Shown here in pieces: positions 34,869-47,100 of a DNA stretch of 64,000 nt. The stretch covers positions 186,001 through 250,000 of the forward strand of contig NW_020289977.1 in assembly GCF_003144245.1 (NCBI RefSeq). The letters run 5' to 3'. The notes under the pieces were generated by a model. The model searched no databases. It had not been told where the DNA came from and saw nothing but the letters and a program-made list of their open reading frames with translations. The position numbers were made by a program, and so were the translations under genes. Each line of letters opens with the position of its first letter. The first letter of the stretch is position 1. This stretch comes from Jaminaea rosea. Lineage: Eukaryota > Basidiomycota > Exobasidiomycetes > Microstromatales.

Positions 34869-37421
34869 CTACAACTTCCCCTTCGCCGCCCCCTCGTCCT
34901 TCGGCGCCTCCTTCTCGCACACCTCCCTCATGAAGCGCAACGCCTCAACGACCTCCTTCGCAAATTCGGTCGTGCTCGTCTGCTTGCCACTGTGCTTGCT
35001 CTCAATCCCAAACTTGAGCAGACTAGCCCCAGCCAGATAGTTGATCCCGTACCCATCCTCATAGCCGCACCCGAAGCCGGTCCCTGCAAACCTGTCACCA
35101 GCAGAAAGGCCAGAGGTTGAGAGCTTCCACGTTTGGGACTCAGCGAAGAGCGGGTCGGTCAGAAGGGAGGGCATGTTGTTCTCCCCGTCCACTGAGGGGT
35201 TGTATACGAGCCTCATGCCCGTCAAGTGGCGATCAATACCCGCACCCGTGGAGGACGCACGCGTCTGGGCATTGTGCGCCGTCGTGGCCTTGCTCAAAAG
35301 CTCATAGACCTCCTTCGACCCTTTTCCATCGCGAACCGCCTTGACAAAGTCGTAGCTTTCCCTGCTGAACGAACGGATGACGTCGGTACGGCCATGTTTG
35401 TACAGGCGTGTCGAGGCAGTCTCGTACGTGGCGGTCTGGCGGCCGGCGATTTTGGCGTAGGCTAGCTGGAGAGCCTGCTGGATGAACGCATCGGGCGATT
35501 GCTTGCCGATCTTCTTCATCCATTCGGCGCCGTACTCATCGAACCAGAGCATGCGAATGTCCGAGTTGCTGGCGAGCTCCTTGGCTTTGCTCTCCGCTGA
35601 GGCGATGCTCGTAGTGGTGGACTCGTTGATTTTCCATTCGAGCCTGCGCGTAGGGAAAGGCAAAGGAAGAGTACCGTCAGTGTCCGCTTAGGTTTGTCAT
35701 CGTGATCGTCGCTCGGACTCACTTCTTCCAAGTAGGCACGCTTCCTCCCTGCTTGTTTCGTCCAGCAATTGCGGGGAAGGGTGACCCAGGCGCAGGGCAA
35801 GGCTCGGCCGCAGCGAAGTCCGCAACGATGGAGGGAATGAGCGCATCGCAAGGCGAATGCTCTCCCATGATTCCCGCCCGTCCATTCGGCTCGACTGAGA
35901 TTGTCAGTGCCTTGTCGAACCACCTGTTGTGTCCTGACCTCCCTGCGCCCGACGTGTTACGTGCATGGGCATCAGTGCTCATGGGTGAAGCCTGGTGCGG
36001 CGGGGGTGGGTGGTTGGTGGGAGTACCGAGGTTGGACGAGTCGAGGGAAACAACGAACAGAGAGTCCTCGATGGAGCGGAGGGAGGCGGCGTTCGTTGCC
36101 GGCGAGGAGAGGATGAGCTGCTCGCGGGCTACAGCCCAGGTGTCACGGTCGTCGCTGGTGAGGACGCCTACGCCTGCGCCATCCGACTGCTTTGCGTCGT
36201 TGACAATGTCCCACAGGGCCTTTTCAATGTCGTCGAGCTCCCTATGCGTGGCGGAGAAACGGGCCGGTCAGTAACAAAGAATGGCCTGCCTGGCCATGGC
36301 GCCCTGCCACAACTCACTTGATGCTGCCATCATCATTCAGGACCTCCAGACTGTAGAAGTTGTCACGCACAGCTACGGTGACATGCTTGGCCGTCGTCGG
36401 GTGCGGGGGCTCCGTATTCCAGTCATGGGGCAGCGCAGGGATACGGGTGATGCCGAAGAGTCTGCGGGCGGGACGGTTGAACCAGAGGGAGCGACGAGAT
36501 GGACGAGGAGAGGAGGGGCCTGTGTCAGAAGGATGATGGAAAGGCGTGTGAGAAGGACGGTTCGGTGGGACACTCACCGAGTGTACTGATGCATGCAGAA
36601 CGCACCCGCTCGTGAGGCGTCTGGCATGATGTCCTCGCTGTGCGTAGCAGCGACACCAAGTAGGAATATCAGCGTCTATACTCGCCTTTCATCATCGATG
36701 CGCATCTCGCGCGACTTGGCACTCACTCATCCAATCTCCTCTTGAACTGCAAGAACCTGGAAATGAGCCAAGTAGCCCTTCTGACTCCCCACTGCGCCTG
36801 ATCCCACTGCTGCTTGCCCAGCCCAACTCCCTCGAGACCGGCTACATCGCAGTCTTCTGGCTGTTTCTGCTGTCCCTTCGTGTCCTCGAGCTTCGCAAGA
36901 GGAGATCCAGGGTCGGCTCGGAACATAAGCCACCAGTTCGAGTTGATGAGGAGGGGCACGCGCCATTCGTGGTAGGCTTTGACTAGCCAGTAGCGGTCAT
37001 CAAGCCAATTGTTGGGCGTGGTCCTGTCCACATCGACCAGCCTATGCTGCAGCCTGGTACCCACTGCGCCCTCTTGTGCGAGCTCTTTAGCCCACTCTCT
37101 CCTCTTGTCCATCTCCTCCTTGGCGCTGCTTCCCTTGAGCTCGCCAAACTCCTCCTTCTGTAGCAGGATGGGCTCGATGCTCTTAAGGTAGCGTTCCGTC
37201 GTTGCGTCGATCTGCGGGATGGGCAAGCGGGGCAGTCCACCTTGGCGGGAGAACGTCTTGGGCTGCGAAGTGCCTGGAGCACCACGATAGGGCGTAAGGG
37301 CGAACATGCTGCGTGGGGTGCTGCTGAGCGAGCGAGAGAGGGCGGGAGAGCTTGCTGTGCTGCGAGGAACAAAGGGGCTAAGGCGTCGTGACGTTGCTGT
37401 TGTGGTGGTGCTGAGAAGCAT
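34869..37421 (-). CDS. CAT2: Carnitine O-acetyltransferase (Cat2-like)
   Basis: Transfers acetyl groups between CoA and carnitine for shuttling between peroxisome, cytosol and mitochondrion. Five exons join in phase (37421-36727, 36637-36578, 36461-36318, 36241-35723, 35643-34869) for 730 residues. Visible family elements are QGGLPRLPIPQIDATTERYL near the N-terminus, NNWLDDRYWLVKAYHEWRVP, RAGAFCMHQYTRLFGITRIP, the catalytic-His segment GIMGEHSPCDALIPS (His428), and the C-terminal TGMRLVYN plus GCGYEDGYGINYL. The first 38 residues are Ser/Thr/Arg-rich without acidic residues, like a mitochondrial presequence. Met39 (MFALTPYRG) could start a second form. The end is AAKGKL, a weak PTS1-like tripeptide GKL. 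Dual mitochondrial/peroxisomal targeting is therefore plausible, as in yeast CAT2. Confidence 0.94.
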
Positions 37422-38461
37422 GCTCCCTGCTTCTTGAAAGAGGACGAAAGCAAGTGTAGAATAGACGAGAAGAAGGCAACTGCGACCGGCTAGCTGCGAG
37501 GGTATCGATGGAGTCGTCGACGTTTGGGTGTTGCTTGCTTGGACCTCGACGTCGCCCGGTCAAACGGGCGATCCGGGTCCTTTGTGAAAGTACCTCGAGG
37601 CAGGGCGAGCGAGAGCCGGCAAAACGTGGCAGTCCAGGCGAGGGTCAGATGAAATGTGGGGACTCCGCCTCGCTCGCAGCCTATCGACTGACCCCCGAAG
37701 CTCTCCAGTCGAAGAAGCTGCGAGGCAGCGAGGTGCTGAGCTCGATCTCCATTCTGCGCATCGATCATCTCCCTTCTCTCTCTCTCGTACGACAAGAGAA
37801 GGGCAATTGTGGCGCCAAAGCAAGCTGAGCTGCTACCACCACAGGCCCGCAAAAGTTGCCGCCGACGTCATCTCGACGCCCCCCTGCCACGCCCACGAGG
37901 CGGCTTCCGCCCTGGAGTGGCTCCCTCTGAGTCGAGGAAAGCCGCGCAAGCTAGCTGCGACAGACGACGACAAGAGATCGACACCGACACAGACACAGAC
38001 ACAGCGACATCGAGCGTCGCTGCTTGCTGCACGCAGGCAAAAGGCCGCGGACTCGCGACGAGAATCAGTACCTCTTTGTTACTGCCACCACACCGATCAC
38101 GATCAGGTTTCCACGACTACCAACGGCACGACCTCCATTCTATTGCGCTCAACCATTTACACCGGCGGTATCCAGTCGCAGCGCTGCACACTTCTCCCTG
38201 CCTCGCCTCGATACTCAGTCTATCCGGCTAGCCTTGAGCTCGGTGGGTATCCCGCGACCTTTCTGCCGTTTGCTGTCCCGAGCCTCATCTCGTCACTGCG
38301 GTGGCCGAGTCAGGGCCAGATGAGACTGGACGGCATGGCGTCATAGACTGGAGGTTCTCCCATTTCGGCCCCAGCGGGAAGCTGACTGCTTCTTATCGTC
38401 CTCTTTGGCTACTAGAACCCTCGCCTTCCAGGACCCTTTCCCCCATCTCCACCTAAACACA
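37422..38461. promoter_or_regulatory. Divergent promoter region of CAT2-like gene and YPD1
   Basis: About 1 kb between outward-facing genes. It has an ACACAGACACAGACACAG repeat near 37987-38004 and CT-rich tracts near 38390-38460 before the YPD1 ATG. Open frames at 37654-38346 look like chance frames in GC-rich DNA. Confidence 0.4.
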
Positions 38462-39295
38462 ATGTCTGCCAAAGAGGTGCGCAGCTCGCAGCGAGACCTG
38501 CCATACCACAGTAGCGCAGCTCATCTGAACAGCCAACTACTTTCGCTCTCACCCGCAGGTGGACGTATCGAGCGGCGCAAGTGACGAGGCAGGAGGCTCA
38601 ATGCTCCCGCCAGAGATCATCGATATGGACACGTTCGGGCAATTGCTCGAGATGGACGATGAGGATGACCACGAGTTCTCCAAGGAGATTGTGAGGCGGC
38701 AGCGAATTGAGATTTAATGAGTCTAGACGGCTGACCCACTGCCCCTTCTGCACCGATGCGATGCTGCGCTGCAACTCCCTTTCAGGTATGGAACTTCTTC
38801 GATCAAGCCAACACAACCTTCGATAAGATGGATCAGGCGCTGTGCGTACCAGCTGCGACCTGCACATCCTTCCTCACTTCTTATGCTGACAGATCCGCGC
38901 TTTCGCCCTTCGCCCCTCGCAGCAAGGATGAGGACCTCGCCGAGCTGTCAACCCTCGGCCACTTCCTCAAGGGCTCCTCAGCGGCCGTAGGCGTCATCAG
39001 GGTCAGAGATGGGTGTGAGGCGATGCAGCATTTGGTGAGTACCACGCTGCAATATCTTCTTACTCTTCTTATTGCCGTGCAGCAACGAGGCTGACCGCCC
39101 ATTCTCCCCCACAACTCGCACTCGCAGGGCAAGCTCCACGACGAGGCGGGCGTGATGGACATCACAAAGGAGGAGGCACTAGAGAAGGTGCAAAAGACTC
39201 TCAAAGACGTCAAGACCAACTACTCCAAGGCGGAGGTTGCGTTGAGGCAATTCTACGGCGGCGGGGATGGAGAGGAGGGTGGCGATGAGAAGTAA
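38462..39295 (+). CDS. YPD1: Histidine phosphotransfer protein Ypd1
   Basis: HPt intermediate that passes phosphate from hybrid histidine kinases to response regulators (Ssk1- and Skn7-type) in fungal osmotic and stress signalling. It has 160 residues from five exons: 38462-38476, 38559-38690, 38786-38841, 38923-39034 and 39128-39295. The first exon encodes only MSAKE. The HPt signature is LSTLGHFLKGSSAAVGVIRV with the phosphoacceptor His81 followed by LKGSS. Helices before it (IIDMDTFGQLLEMDDEDDHE, VWNFFDQANTTFDKMDQAL) and after it (EEALEKVQKTLKDVKTNY) complete the four-helix bundle. The acidic tail ends GDGEEGGDEK. Length and motif order match fungal Ypd1. The cognate kinase and regulators are not in this window. 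Confidence 0.95.
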
Positions 39296-40304
39296 GATCC
39301 GAATGCCAGAACACAAATGGCAAAGTAGAGCGCCCCGAACGCGGCGATAATGGAACTCGGATGGGTGTTGAAGGAGGAAGATGAAGACGACAGATGGGGC
39401 TAAAGAGGCTCCGAGGCAATAGCGAATGTTCCCGGAGGGCGGTCGTGGAGGCTGGGCGATGGGTAGAGGGCCGATCCGATCTTTCTCTTGAAGGCGCCAT
39501 ACACCCGCTGCTGCGCTCCACTACCCTGCTTGCTGCTCGAATCATTAGAGGCGACCGCTCTTACGATATTTGAGTTTGGTCTGGCCTTGAGACTGGCGTC
39601 AGTCACGAGCACGAGGAGTGTCCCAGCAGCTGCTGCCCTGAGCCTCAAGCCGGCCTCTACGCCTGTGAATGCAGCGCGGCTTTGTGGTCTGATACGACCT
39701 CGTGAGCAGCTCTGTATCATCACGAGACGATGGTGGGATGCAACGCACAGGGCCATGGCCTCGAGATAAAGTCGAGAGCAAGCATCGGAAGATGCGCGGG
39801 CGCGGCCGTACCAGACCGCCGGCTCATCGTGCGTCCGTCTATCCGCTCGCTCGATTGCATCCCTCAGCGCCTCACCATCAAATGCCGCGCTCATCGATGT
39901 GTGGAGAGCGGCAACGGGAGAAGCTCGCAATCATTCGCAAGCTCGAAGCTCGATGTCGATCCAAGTGGCTCTGAGACTAGCCTCCGTGCGGGCCAAGGTC
40001 ACGCGAGGGGTCGACTTGATGGCGTGACTACTTTGTCCGCCCTTAGGCCCGCGTCGCTGAGCCAGCCGCCCTCACCCGGCCCGCTCAGCTCAGTCGTACG
40101 CGTCAATGGCTGATCGGTCGCAAGTCGCACGTCGCAGTGTCAGACGATCACGATGAAGTCGAGGTGATGAGACAATGGCCTCCCATACGTGGAGATGGGC
40201 AAGAAATAGAAGAATGAGAGGCTTTGCTTGTTGCTCCCCTCCCTCCCCGTCTCATCATCACTCCCACACGCTCCACCGCTTCAGCACAAATACCATCCTA
40301 CAAG
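39296..40304. other. Intergenic, upstream of the TauD-like gene
   Basis: About 1 kb with no supported gene. Open frames on both strands between 39400 and 40110 overlap each other and resemble no family. A CT-rich stretch (about 40228-40260) precedes the next ATG. Confidence 0.4.
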
Positions 40305-41746
40305 ATGGTCTCAGTCTCTCCCCCGCCACGCTACTCAGCTGGAAGTTACGGCGTCGACGCTGAGAAGCCGCTGGGTGCGGGCTCAGCGCCAGCAAGAGCA
40401 GTCAACCCGACTCAGCCCAAGACGCAGCCTCCCAAGGGCGCTACCGATGAGAAGAAGTCGACGATCAAGGTGAGCACGAGCGTGGCGGCGGTGGTCGCGA
40501 GGACGGCGCGCAAGGCAGCGTGAAGCTGATCTCCTCTTCATTCTTGCCCTCATTCCGCCGCCAGGAATACAACCCATACCACAACCCCTTCTCCGCCGAG
40601 GATACCGAAGCAGACAAGCTTTATCCTTACCCTCACCTCAAGCCATGCTTCCCCACGGACATCAGCACGCCTGAGTACCAGCCCATCCACAACGTCGTCG
40701 ATCGTGGGTCCTTTGCCGACCCGGCCAAGCGTCACTTGCTCTCGGTAGTCGACAAGGTAGACAACCTCTCCGTCCACATCGGCACAGAGCTGAGCGGCTT
40801 CCAGGTCAAGGACCTCACTCCAGCACAGAAGGACGACCTCGCCCTCCTCGTCGCCGAGCGCGGTGTCGTCGTGCTACGCGACCAAGACTTGGGTGCAGAC
40901 GAGCTCGTCAACTTTGGACGCTACTTTGGCGCGAGCGAGCGACCGCTGCACCAGCATCCCTCCTCTGGCGTACCTCGTGCGCGTAAGCTCAACGGCACCT
41001 CCCTCGACGAGGTGCACACCATCTGGCACGACGAGAACATGCGTCCGACAGGCACCCTCTACACGTCTACAGAGCTCTGGCATTCGGATGTTACCTTTGA
41101 AAAGAACCCGCCCGGCTTCACGGCGCTGTACAACATCACGAACCCGGTCCACGGTGGCGGTGACACCCTCTTCTCCTCTTGCTACGGCCTCTACGATGCC
41201 CTGTCCCCTTCGATGCAGGAGTACCTCGAGACGCTCACGGCCCTGCACTCGGGCACTGAGCAAGCTGAAGGAGCAAGCAAGGCTGGCCTCCATCTCCGTC
41301 GCCCAGCCGTAGAGACTGAGCATCCCCTCGTCCGCACCCACCCCGTCACGGGATGGAAGAGCATCTTTGCCAACCCGGCCTTCACTCGCCACATCGTCGG
41401 CGTGCCCAAGGTGGAGAGCGACGCCATCCTCAACATGCTCTACAGCATCATGAACGTCGACCCCAATCTCACCTTGCGTGTACGATGGCAGAAGAACACC
41501 CTCGTCCTGTGGAACAACGCCGTTGTCAATCATGCTGCCACCTTCGACCACTGGCGCCCTGACCCCTCTTGCCGTCGTCACGCCCTGCGAGTCGCATCTA
41601 CGGGCGAGATCCCAAGCACGACGTTGCCCGACGGAAGGCCGGGACGTAGCAGGCAGGAGGCGATCTGGGAGCAGGAAGGATTCGATGTTGAGGCGCTGAA
41701 GGCGAGGGGGAGGAAGAACATCAAGAACACGGGCTTCAAAGACTGA
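40305..41746 (+). CDS. TauD-type Fe(II)/2-oxoglutarate dioxygenase
   Basis: Probable sulfonate/taurine-type dioxygenase (Jlp1-like), using Fe(II) and 2-oxoglutarate. Exon 1 is 40305-40469 (55 codons) and exon 2 is 40565-41746, phase 0, 448 residues. Exon 1 encodes a Pro/Lys-rich leader; exon 2 starts EYNPYHNPF. TauD features are AERGVVVLRDQDLGADELVN, the iron motif WHSDVTFE (His228 and Asp230), PGFTALYNITNPVHGGGDTL, SMQEYLETLTALHSG, a distal iron His (VVNHAATFDHW, His378) and a 2-oxoglutarate Arg in HALRVAS. The substrate is not determinable; alkyl-sulfonates, sulfate esters or phenoxy acids are all handled by this family. There is no targeting peptide. A tRNA-Asn gene lies about 0.2 kb downstream on the other strand. 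Confidence 0.93.
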
Positions 41747-41944
41747 AGGCCAGCCGTGACGACGTCCTCTCTCGCGTCACGTCCTCTTCTCTCCTCATCA
41801 CCTCCTCTCTCTCCCTCATCAATGTACATTCTCTCACGCCTAGACCTATCATCATGACGAGCTATAATGACATCCAATCAGCGGTCCCTCGACTCGGAGT
41901 GAGCGTTTCGTGACTGGCAAAAGGGGGCGTACCTAAGAGGGGGC

Positions 41945-41948
41945 AAAA
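41945..41948 (-). terminator. Candidate Pol III terminator for tRNA-Asn
   Basis: TTTT on the tRNA strand 13 bases past the mature 3' end. A second TTTT lies near 41919-41922. Four T is near the functional minimum. Confidence 0.45.
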
Positions 41949-41960
41949 GGAGAGCTTACT

Positions 41961-42047
41961 CGCACCTACCTGGTTTCGAACCAGGGACCTTGGAGTGACC
42001 TGCTTAGAATTAACAGCTCCACGCGCTAACCACTGAGCCATAGGTGC
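41961..42047 (-). tRNA. tRNA-Asn(GTT) with 14-nt intron
   Basis: All arms fold. The acceptor GCACCTA/TAGGTGC is followed by discriminator G, expected for Asn. The anticodon stem TGGAG/CTCCA holds loop C-T-GTT-A-A, with the anticodon at 42014-42012. A 14-base intron (42010-41997) sits at the canonical position after nucleotide 37. The variable loop is AGGTC, and the T arm is CCTGG-TTCGAAA-CCAGG. The mature tRNA is 73 nt before CCA. Confidence 0.96.
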
Positions 42048-43016
42048 ATAATTGTAAAAGTGTCAAAGATACAATATATATACAATTGACACGCATCGAT
42101 CACTCTCCGGCATCCGGGGCCCGGCTGAATCTGAGCCTGCGCTTCGCTTGGTACGCTGCTTGTTCCCACGCAGCCTCTTGCCCTCGTTTCTTCGGCGGGC
42201 AGGCAGGCAGGGCGAGAAATAGAGCTTGGCGACTCGAGCAGTGCAGCCCCTAGATCGAGGTGCGATGCCGCACGAAATACGAATACAGGAGCTTCTTCTC
42301 AGAGCGCCCTGATCGCGCCCTCGTCGCGCCCTCGTCGGTGCGGCGTGGGGATGAGGCGACGCAAGGAGAAGCGGAACAAGGAACCGATGCCGATGAGATG
42401 AAAAAAAAAGGGAATGAGGGACAAGAGCTGAAGGCGAGTCGAGGTAGAGGTGGGAACGACGTGTCGCGAAACATTAAAGGGGTTCAGGTGTGGTGTGGTT
42501 GGGTTCAAGGAGCAAGCCGGAGTGTCGAGTCTGAGTAACGCGAAATCGCCGCTCGTTGCTTGTCCAACCTGCTCCTTGCCGGCTGCTCCCTTTTTGTCAA
42601 AGAGTCTGCGCGAGCGCCTACGGCAATGTCATGCAATGTCCGCCTTAGCTCTCTCGTTCTTGCAGTCGCCGACGCCCTCGCCGCCTCCGGTTGGCGGTAC
42701 CCAAACATCTCGCAGCAGGCAATTCGTCATCGATAAGCTCAGAGAGGGCGCAGCGTTGTGCAGCTGGTGGTCGATCCCCTTGCCTTCCGCTGACGCCCAC
42801 GCTCACGGCCACGACGAGTACTTGTCTTTCACATCTCTTCTGCGCGTCGACGATCTCACTTTCTTGACCATCTTTCCATCCATCACATTGCATCCTCGAT
42901 CTTCTCACTGGTCGCTGCTGCCTGCAACCCCGCGTTCGGTCTTTCTCTGGCGGTTTCACTCTCGGTCCGTCTCCGAGATATCCAGAGCCTAGTCTGGCCG
43001 GCCTCCTCTTCTTCCT

Positions 43017-43029
43017 CCCCCCCCCCCCC
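43017..43029 (+). repeat. C13 homopolymer
   Basis: Thirteen consecutive C in a CT-rich tract, followed by GCAG, so it also looks like a polypyrimidine/3' splice-site arrangement. Confidence 0.8.
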
Positions 43030-43454
43030 GCAGACTCGACCTTGCTCTCCTCCTCCTCCGTCCTCCTCTTTCCGCGTTTCCTTGATCAGCTCGTTCTGCC
43101 GCCACTTCATCTATCGCCGTTGCCATCGTCTGGTCGACACATCTTCACTATCGCGCCAGCAGCTTGGAGGGACAGCTTGGGGCTGAATCGGGTGAGTAGA
43201 GAAAGTTAAAGCTCGATCGACGGCTCGTTCCGCCCAGCACCAGCACCAGCACCAGGGACTGCGACAGCGACATGGCAGAGGCCGTACCGCAGACTTGCAA
43301 TGAGATCCGCTCCCTCTCAAAGGACGGACGGGCCATTCATGACTACGCCTCGACCGCCTTTGTTCGTTGCATTTGCCCTCGTCATCGTCGCCGCCCTCGT
43401 CGCCGCCGTTGCAGCCGACCGGAGTTGGGAGCTGAGGCGGGCGCGGCGTCAAGT

Positions 43455-43498
43455 CGCGAGCTTCAACGCCGCGAGCTTCAACGCCGCGAGCTTCACGC
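43455..43498 (+). repeat. 15-base tandem repeat, 2.9 copies
   Basis: Unit CGCGAGCTTCAACGC, perfect at 43455-43469 and 43470-43484, with a third copy at 43485-43498 lacking one A. Because the unit is a multiple of three, any frame through the perfect copies stays open, which explains the repetitive frame seen there. Non-coding status is more likely. Confidence 0.9.
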
Positions 43499-44156
43499 CG
43501 CGACTCCTGGACCCTGTGGGACGAACAAAGAAAGTTGGGCGACGGCGGCGGCGCTGATTGGCTCACAATGCAGTAGTCTAGTCGCAGACATCGACGACGA
43601 TGCTCGCTCCATCGCGTCTGCTTCGCAACTTCATCTCCATTCTCTCGCACGGCTCCCCTCGTTGATCGCGGCTTGAACATCGCTCACGCTCGGCTCCCTC
43701 GTCCATCGTCGCGCTGCGCAGCATTCAACAACGCTTCCTTTTAGCGCAGCGCAACGCTCGGACCTCTGAGCGCTGTCCACTTCCTCATCATCGCAACAGG
43801 CCAAGGGCAGAGCAGATTGACGACGTCAGGGAATTCACAGTGCGTGTAAAGCCATGATGGCAGAGCAGACTCGGGCGAGTCAAAAAGGCTGATCGTGGTG
43901 GCTATCCCTCCCCTCCTCCTCTTCTCTCTCCATCCTCGGCGACCTATTTACGGTCGCACCTTGATTCCGTGGCCTGGCGTTGTGCCCAGCGTGAGTTCAC
44001 ATTGAGCGAAACCGGCCCGAAGTTGACAGCATAGAGCTTGACAAGTGATTACTGATCCGCTTAATCTCCCTTCTTCCTCGGTAGCCACTTGCGTCGCCCC
44101 TGTTTCCCCCCCTCATCCCACTGGCCTAGGGAAAAGACGTGGCCGCCTGCCAATGC

Positions 44157-47100
44157 ATGAATAGTCGTCCTCAACAGCATCCATTCGTTGTTCATCAGAC
44201 TACTACTTCTTCTCGCAGCGATACCAGCGCCTCCTATCCCTCTCAGAACGCCGACTCTCTTGGACGTTCGCCCGTCGCAGACGACACCCCGCCAAGCACC
44301 TTCTCGTACGACTCTTCGCACTTGAAGCCAGGCGGACGACCAGAGCAGCCTAAGCGCATCAACTCGTCCACTTACGATACGTGAGCAAACGCGCCCGACT
44401 TGTTATCTTTGCATCATCATTGACTCACCCTCTCTCACCATCACCTCCTCCCCAGCCTCGTTCGTCGATTCGGATTCAAGACTCCTCCCGCCAGCGTTCG
44501 AGGCGATCGCAGCGAATCTTCCCAAGACGCAAGCTACCAGCCAAGCGCGCAGGTCCCGCCAGACCTACCACCAAAGTCCGACCAGCGCAAGGCGACATCG
44601 GCTGCCCCTAAGTCTGGTGATAATCGAGCTACCCGGTCGATCCGCAAGTTCTTTCAGAGCAAATCTTCACGCGAGCGACAGGAGCTCGAGGCAGATCGTC
44701 AGAGACGTCGACGCAGCTTCGTTGAGCTAGACGTTGAAGAGCCACCCGATCCTGCAACTGGTCAGGCTGCCGCAGAGCACGAGCATCCTCGCAATCGTGG
44801 TGTGCCTCGCAGCTTGAGAAGCATCTCGTCGCACGCCTCGTCGTACAGCGAGCATCCTAGCATCTGGCGTAGGACATTCTCGACCAACCAAGCAGGCAAC
44901 GAGCGAGACCGACCAGCAGACACGTCGATCCCCCCAAGTGATCAGCGAGACGACTCCAGATCCATCGCTTCTGGTCCGTCGTCGACTTCGGTTGAGCCAC
45001 CCTCTTCCCAACGTCCTCCCTTCTCAAGCTCTGGATCTGCTTCACCAGCGGATAGCAGGCAGCCCAGCAACAACAGCAGCAATCCTGCGCTGCGTCCGAC
45101 CGCATCGACAGACAGCTTCCGCAGCACATCCAGTAGCGGCTTGAGCAGTGGGCCAGACTACTTCTCGCAAGGCAATAATTCCTCATCTCCTCGCCGGGTA
45201 CGCAAGGTCACCGGCGAGCCACCTGCATTGCCCACCGTCATCGCCTCACCGCCGGAGCCAGGTCCACCACCCTCTGTACAAAGTACCCTCACCGACGCCT
45301 CAGACGCAGACCGTACGCCAACAATCAACGACCCCCGCATGGAGACGAGCACAAGCAAGTGGAGGATGCCCTTCGGCCGCAAGACCTCTGGCAAAAGGCC
45401 TGCAGGACAGGATGACTGGTGAGTAGGCGTGGTGGCGGCAAGATACATGGTTTCGTTTCGGGCCGCTCATTGCTTTTCTACCCGCTCATCTCGCTCCTTT
45501 TCAGGGACGACTACGAGCGAGGCGTGGCTCCCCCAATAGCATCCCGACCCGACTTTGGGGCACAGCAACGAGGCAATAACTCAAAGCTTGCCTCTGTCCT
45601 GGGCGTCAATCCCGGTCTAGAGCCGCACTCACACCGCGGCGGTAACAGAAACCACGACGTCGTCTCTGATCTGCGCGACATCGGGTATCTGCCCTCTGCC
45701 CCCTCATCGTCATCCTCGCCATCATCGAGCCGCATGCGCATGCCAAACGTCGGGCCTCCTTCGGCCGGCACCGGTCCCCGTAGCCCCTCGCCAAATGGCC
45801 CCCATCGGTCCATGGCGTCACTTCCTTCCGCTTCTTCCATGCCTCTGAGCCACTCGTCGTCCTCCAACGACCTCTCTGCTGCTTCAGCAGTCAACGACGC
45901 TGATTGCCCAGTCTGCTTGGAGCCGCTCTCGTATCGACTCGCGGGAGAGAAGCCTCACGTCGTGCCCAATTGTGGACACGCGCTGCACAACGCTTGCTTT
46001 ACGGCAGTCTACGGTCGACCAGACTCCGTGCTTGCTTCGCAGAACGGAGGTAGCAGCCCGCCTGGGATGTGCGGCGTTTGCCGAAAAGCTATCGTACTCG
46101 GAGGGGAGATTGAAGGTGGCAGCAGTAAAGGATCAAGTGAGTTCAGCGTTGCGCCAGCAATGAGGTCTGTGGACGAAAAGGCACGGGTGGACAATGGGCG
46201 GACGAAGGGCGAGTCATTCAATGCGCGGCTGCAGTGTCGCTCTTTGCTTGCCTCGCCCTCTCACCCATCGCCAACATCTCACGGGTCCCTGATTCCCACG
46301 CTTCGTGGCACTCATGGCCGGCGATCGTTTCGGAGAGCCTGCGCCAAGGGCAGTGTGGCAGGGTGCAGTCTCACCACTGGCTCGCTGGCTCGCTGCAAGG
46401 CCTCTCGACAGCTGCTGACCAGCTCCTTCCTCTCTTCCTCACTTCTCCTAATCCACCCTGCTCCCCCCTCGCACCGCCGCAGAGCTCGCAGGGATGATGG
46501 GACCAGACATCAGTATGAGTCGCAACGTACGGCCTTCTGATGGCGGTTCTGACGCTGTGGATCCGGCAACCGACGATCCAGCCGCTTCTCACCAGCCGAA
46601 TGGCAAAGCCTCGGAGTCACCTGCCCGCGTTGCCCACACCCATAGCCCTGCCGAGTCACCTTCGCCGCGGCATGGCATGGTGCATCCTGCGGTGCGAGTC
46701 CGGTCCGAGTACTCTATCCTTCACCGCAAGGATCCCACGGGGCAGCAGGGCAAGCAGAATGTCGTCTGCGTCGTCACAGTCGAGATGCCCTCTCGACGTC
46801 CACCGCCTTCGCCTGAAGAGGAGGAGGCAAAGAATAGAATGCAGTGGCGTAACCTCGCCTCTTTCATCGGTGAGGACAGCGTTGAGCAGCCTGACCCGCC
46901 TCACGAACGCGAGGATACCGGTGAAACTGCGTACGAGCCGAGCGTGGACCATCACCACAATCATCAAGAGGCCAAGGACGAGAGCGGCGATGAAGAAGGC
47001 TTCTCTTTTGGCGTCACTCCTGCGCCAGGAGGCGAGCCACCTTCGAATCCTCATGGGCCTGTGCTCGAAGACTTGCGTCAACGCATCATCGACTGGAAGG

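Larger units (their letters stand above)
42048..44156. other. 2.1 kb region upstream of the scaffold-like gene
   Basis: Probable promoter and long 5' leader of the gene at 44157. It holds a C13 run, a 15-base tandem repeat (both listed separately), an AGCACC/CAGCAC triplet repeat near 43238-43255 and strongly pyrimidine-rich stretches. No coding frame here has family support. Confidence 0.45.

Noticed and set aside
37654-38346. 230-codon plus-strand frame upstream of YPD1
   Set aside because: Low-complexity, no motif, and positioned where the divergent promoter must be.
43272-43676. Coding gene containing the 15-base tandem repeat
   Set aside because: The frame is open mainly because the unit is a multiple of three; the flanks show no coding signal and the frame ends without a plausible continuation.
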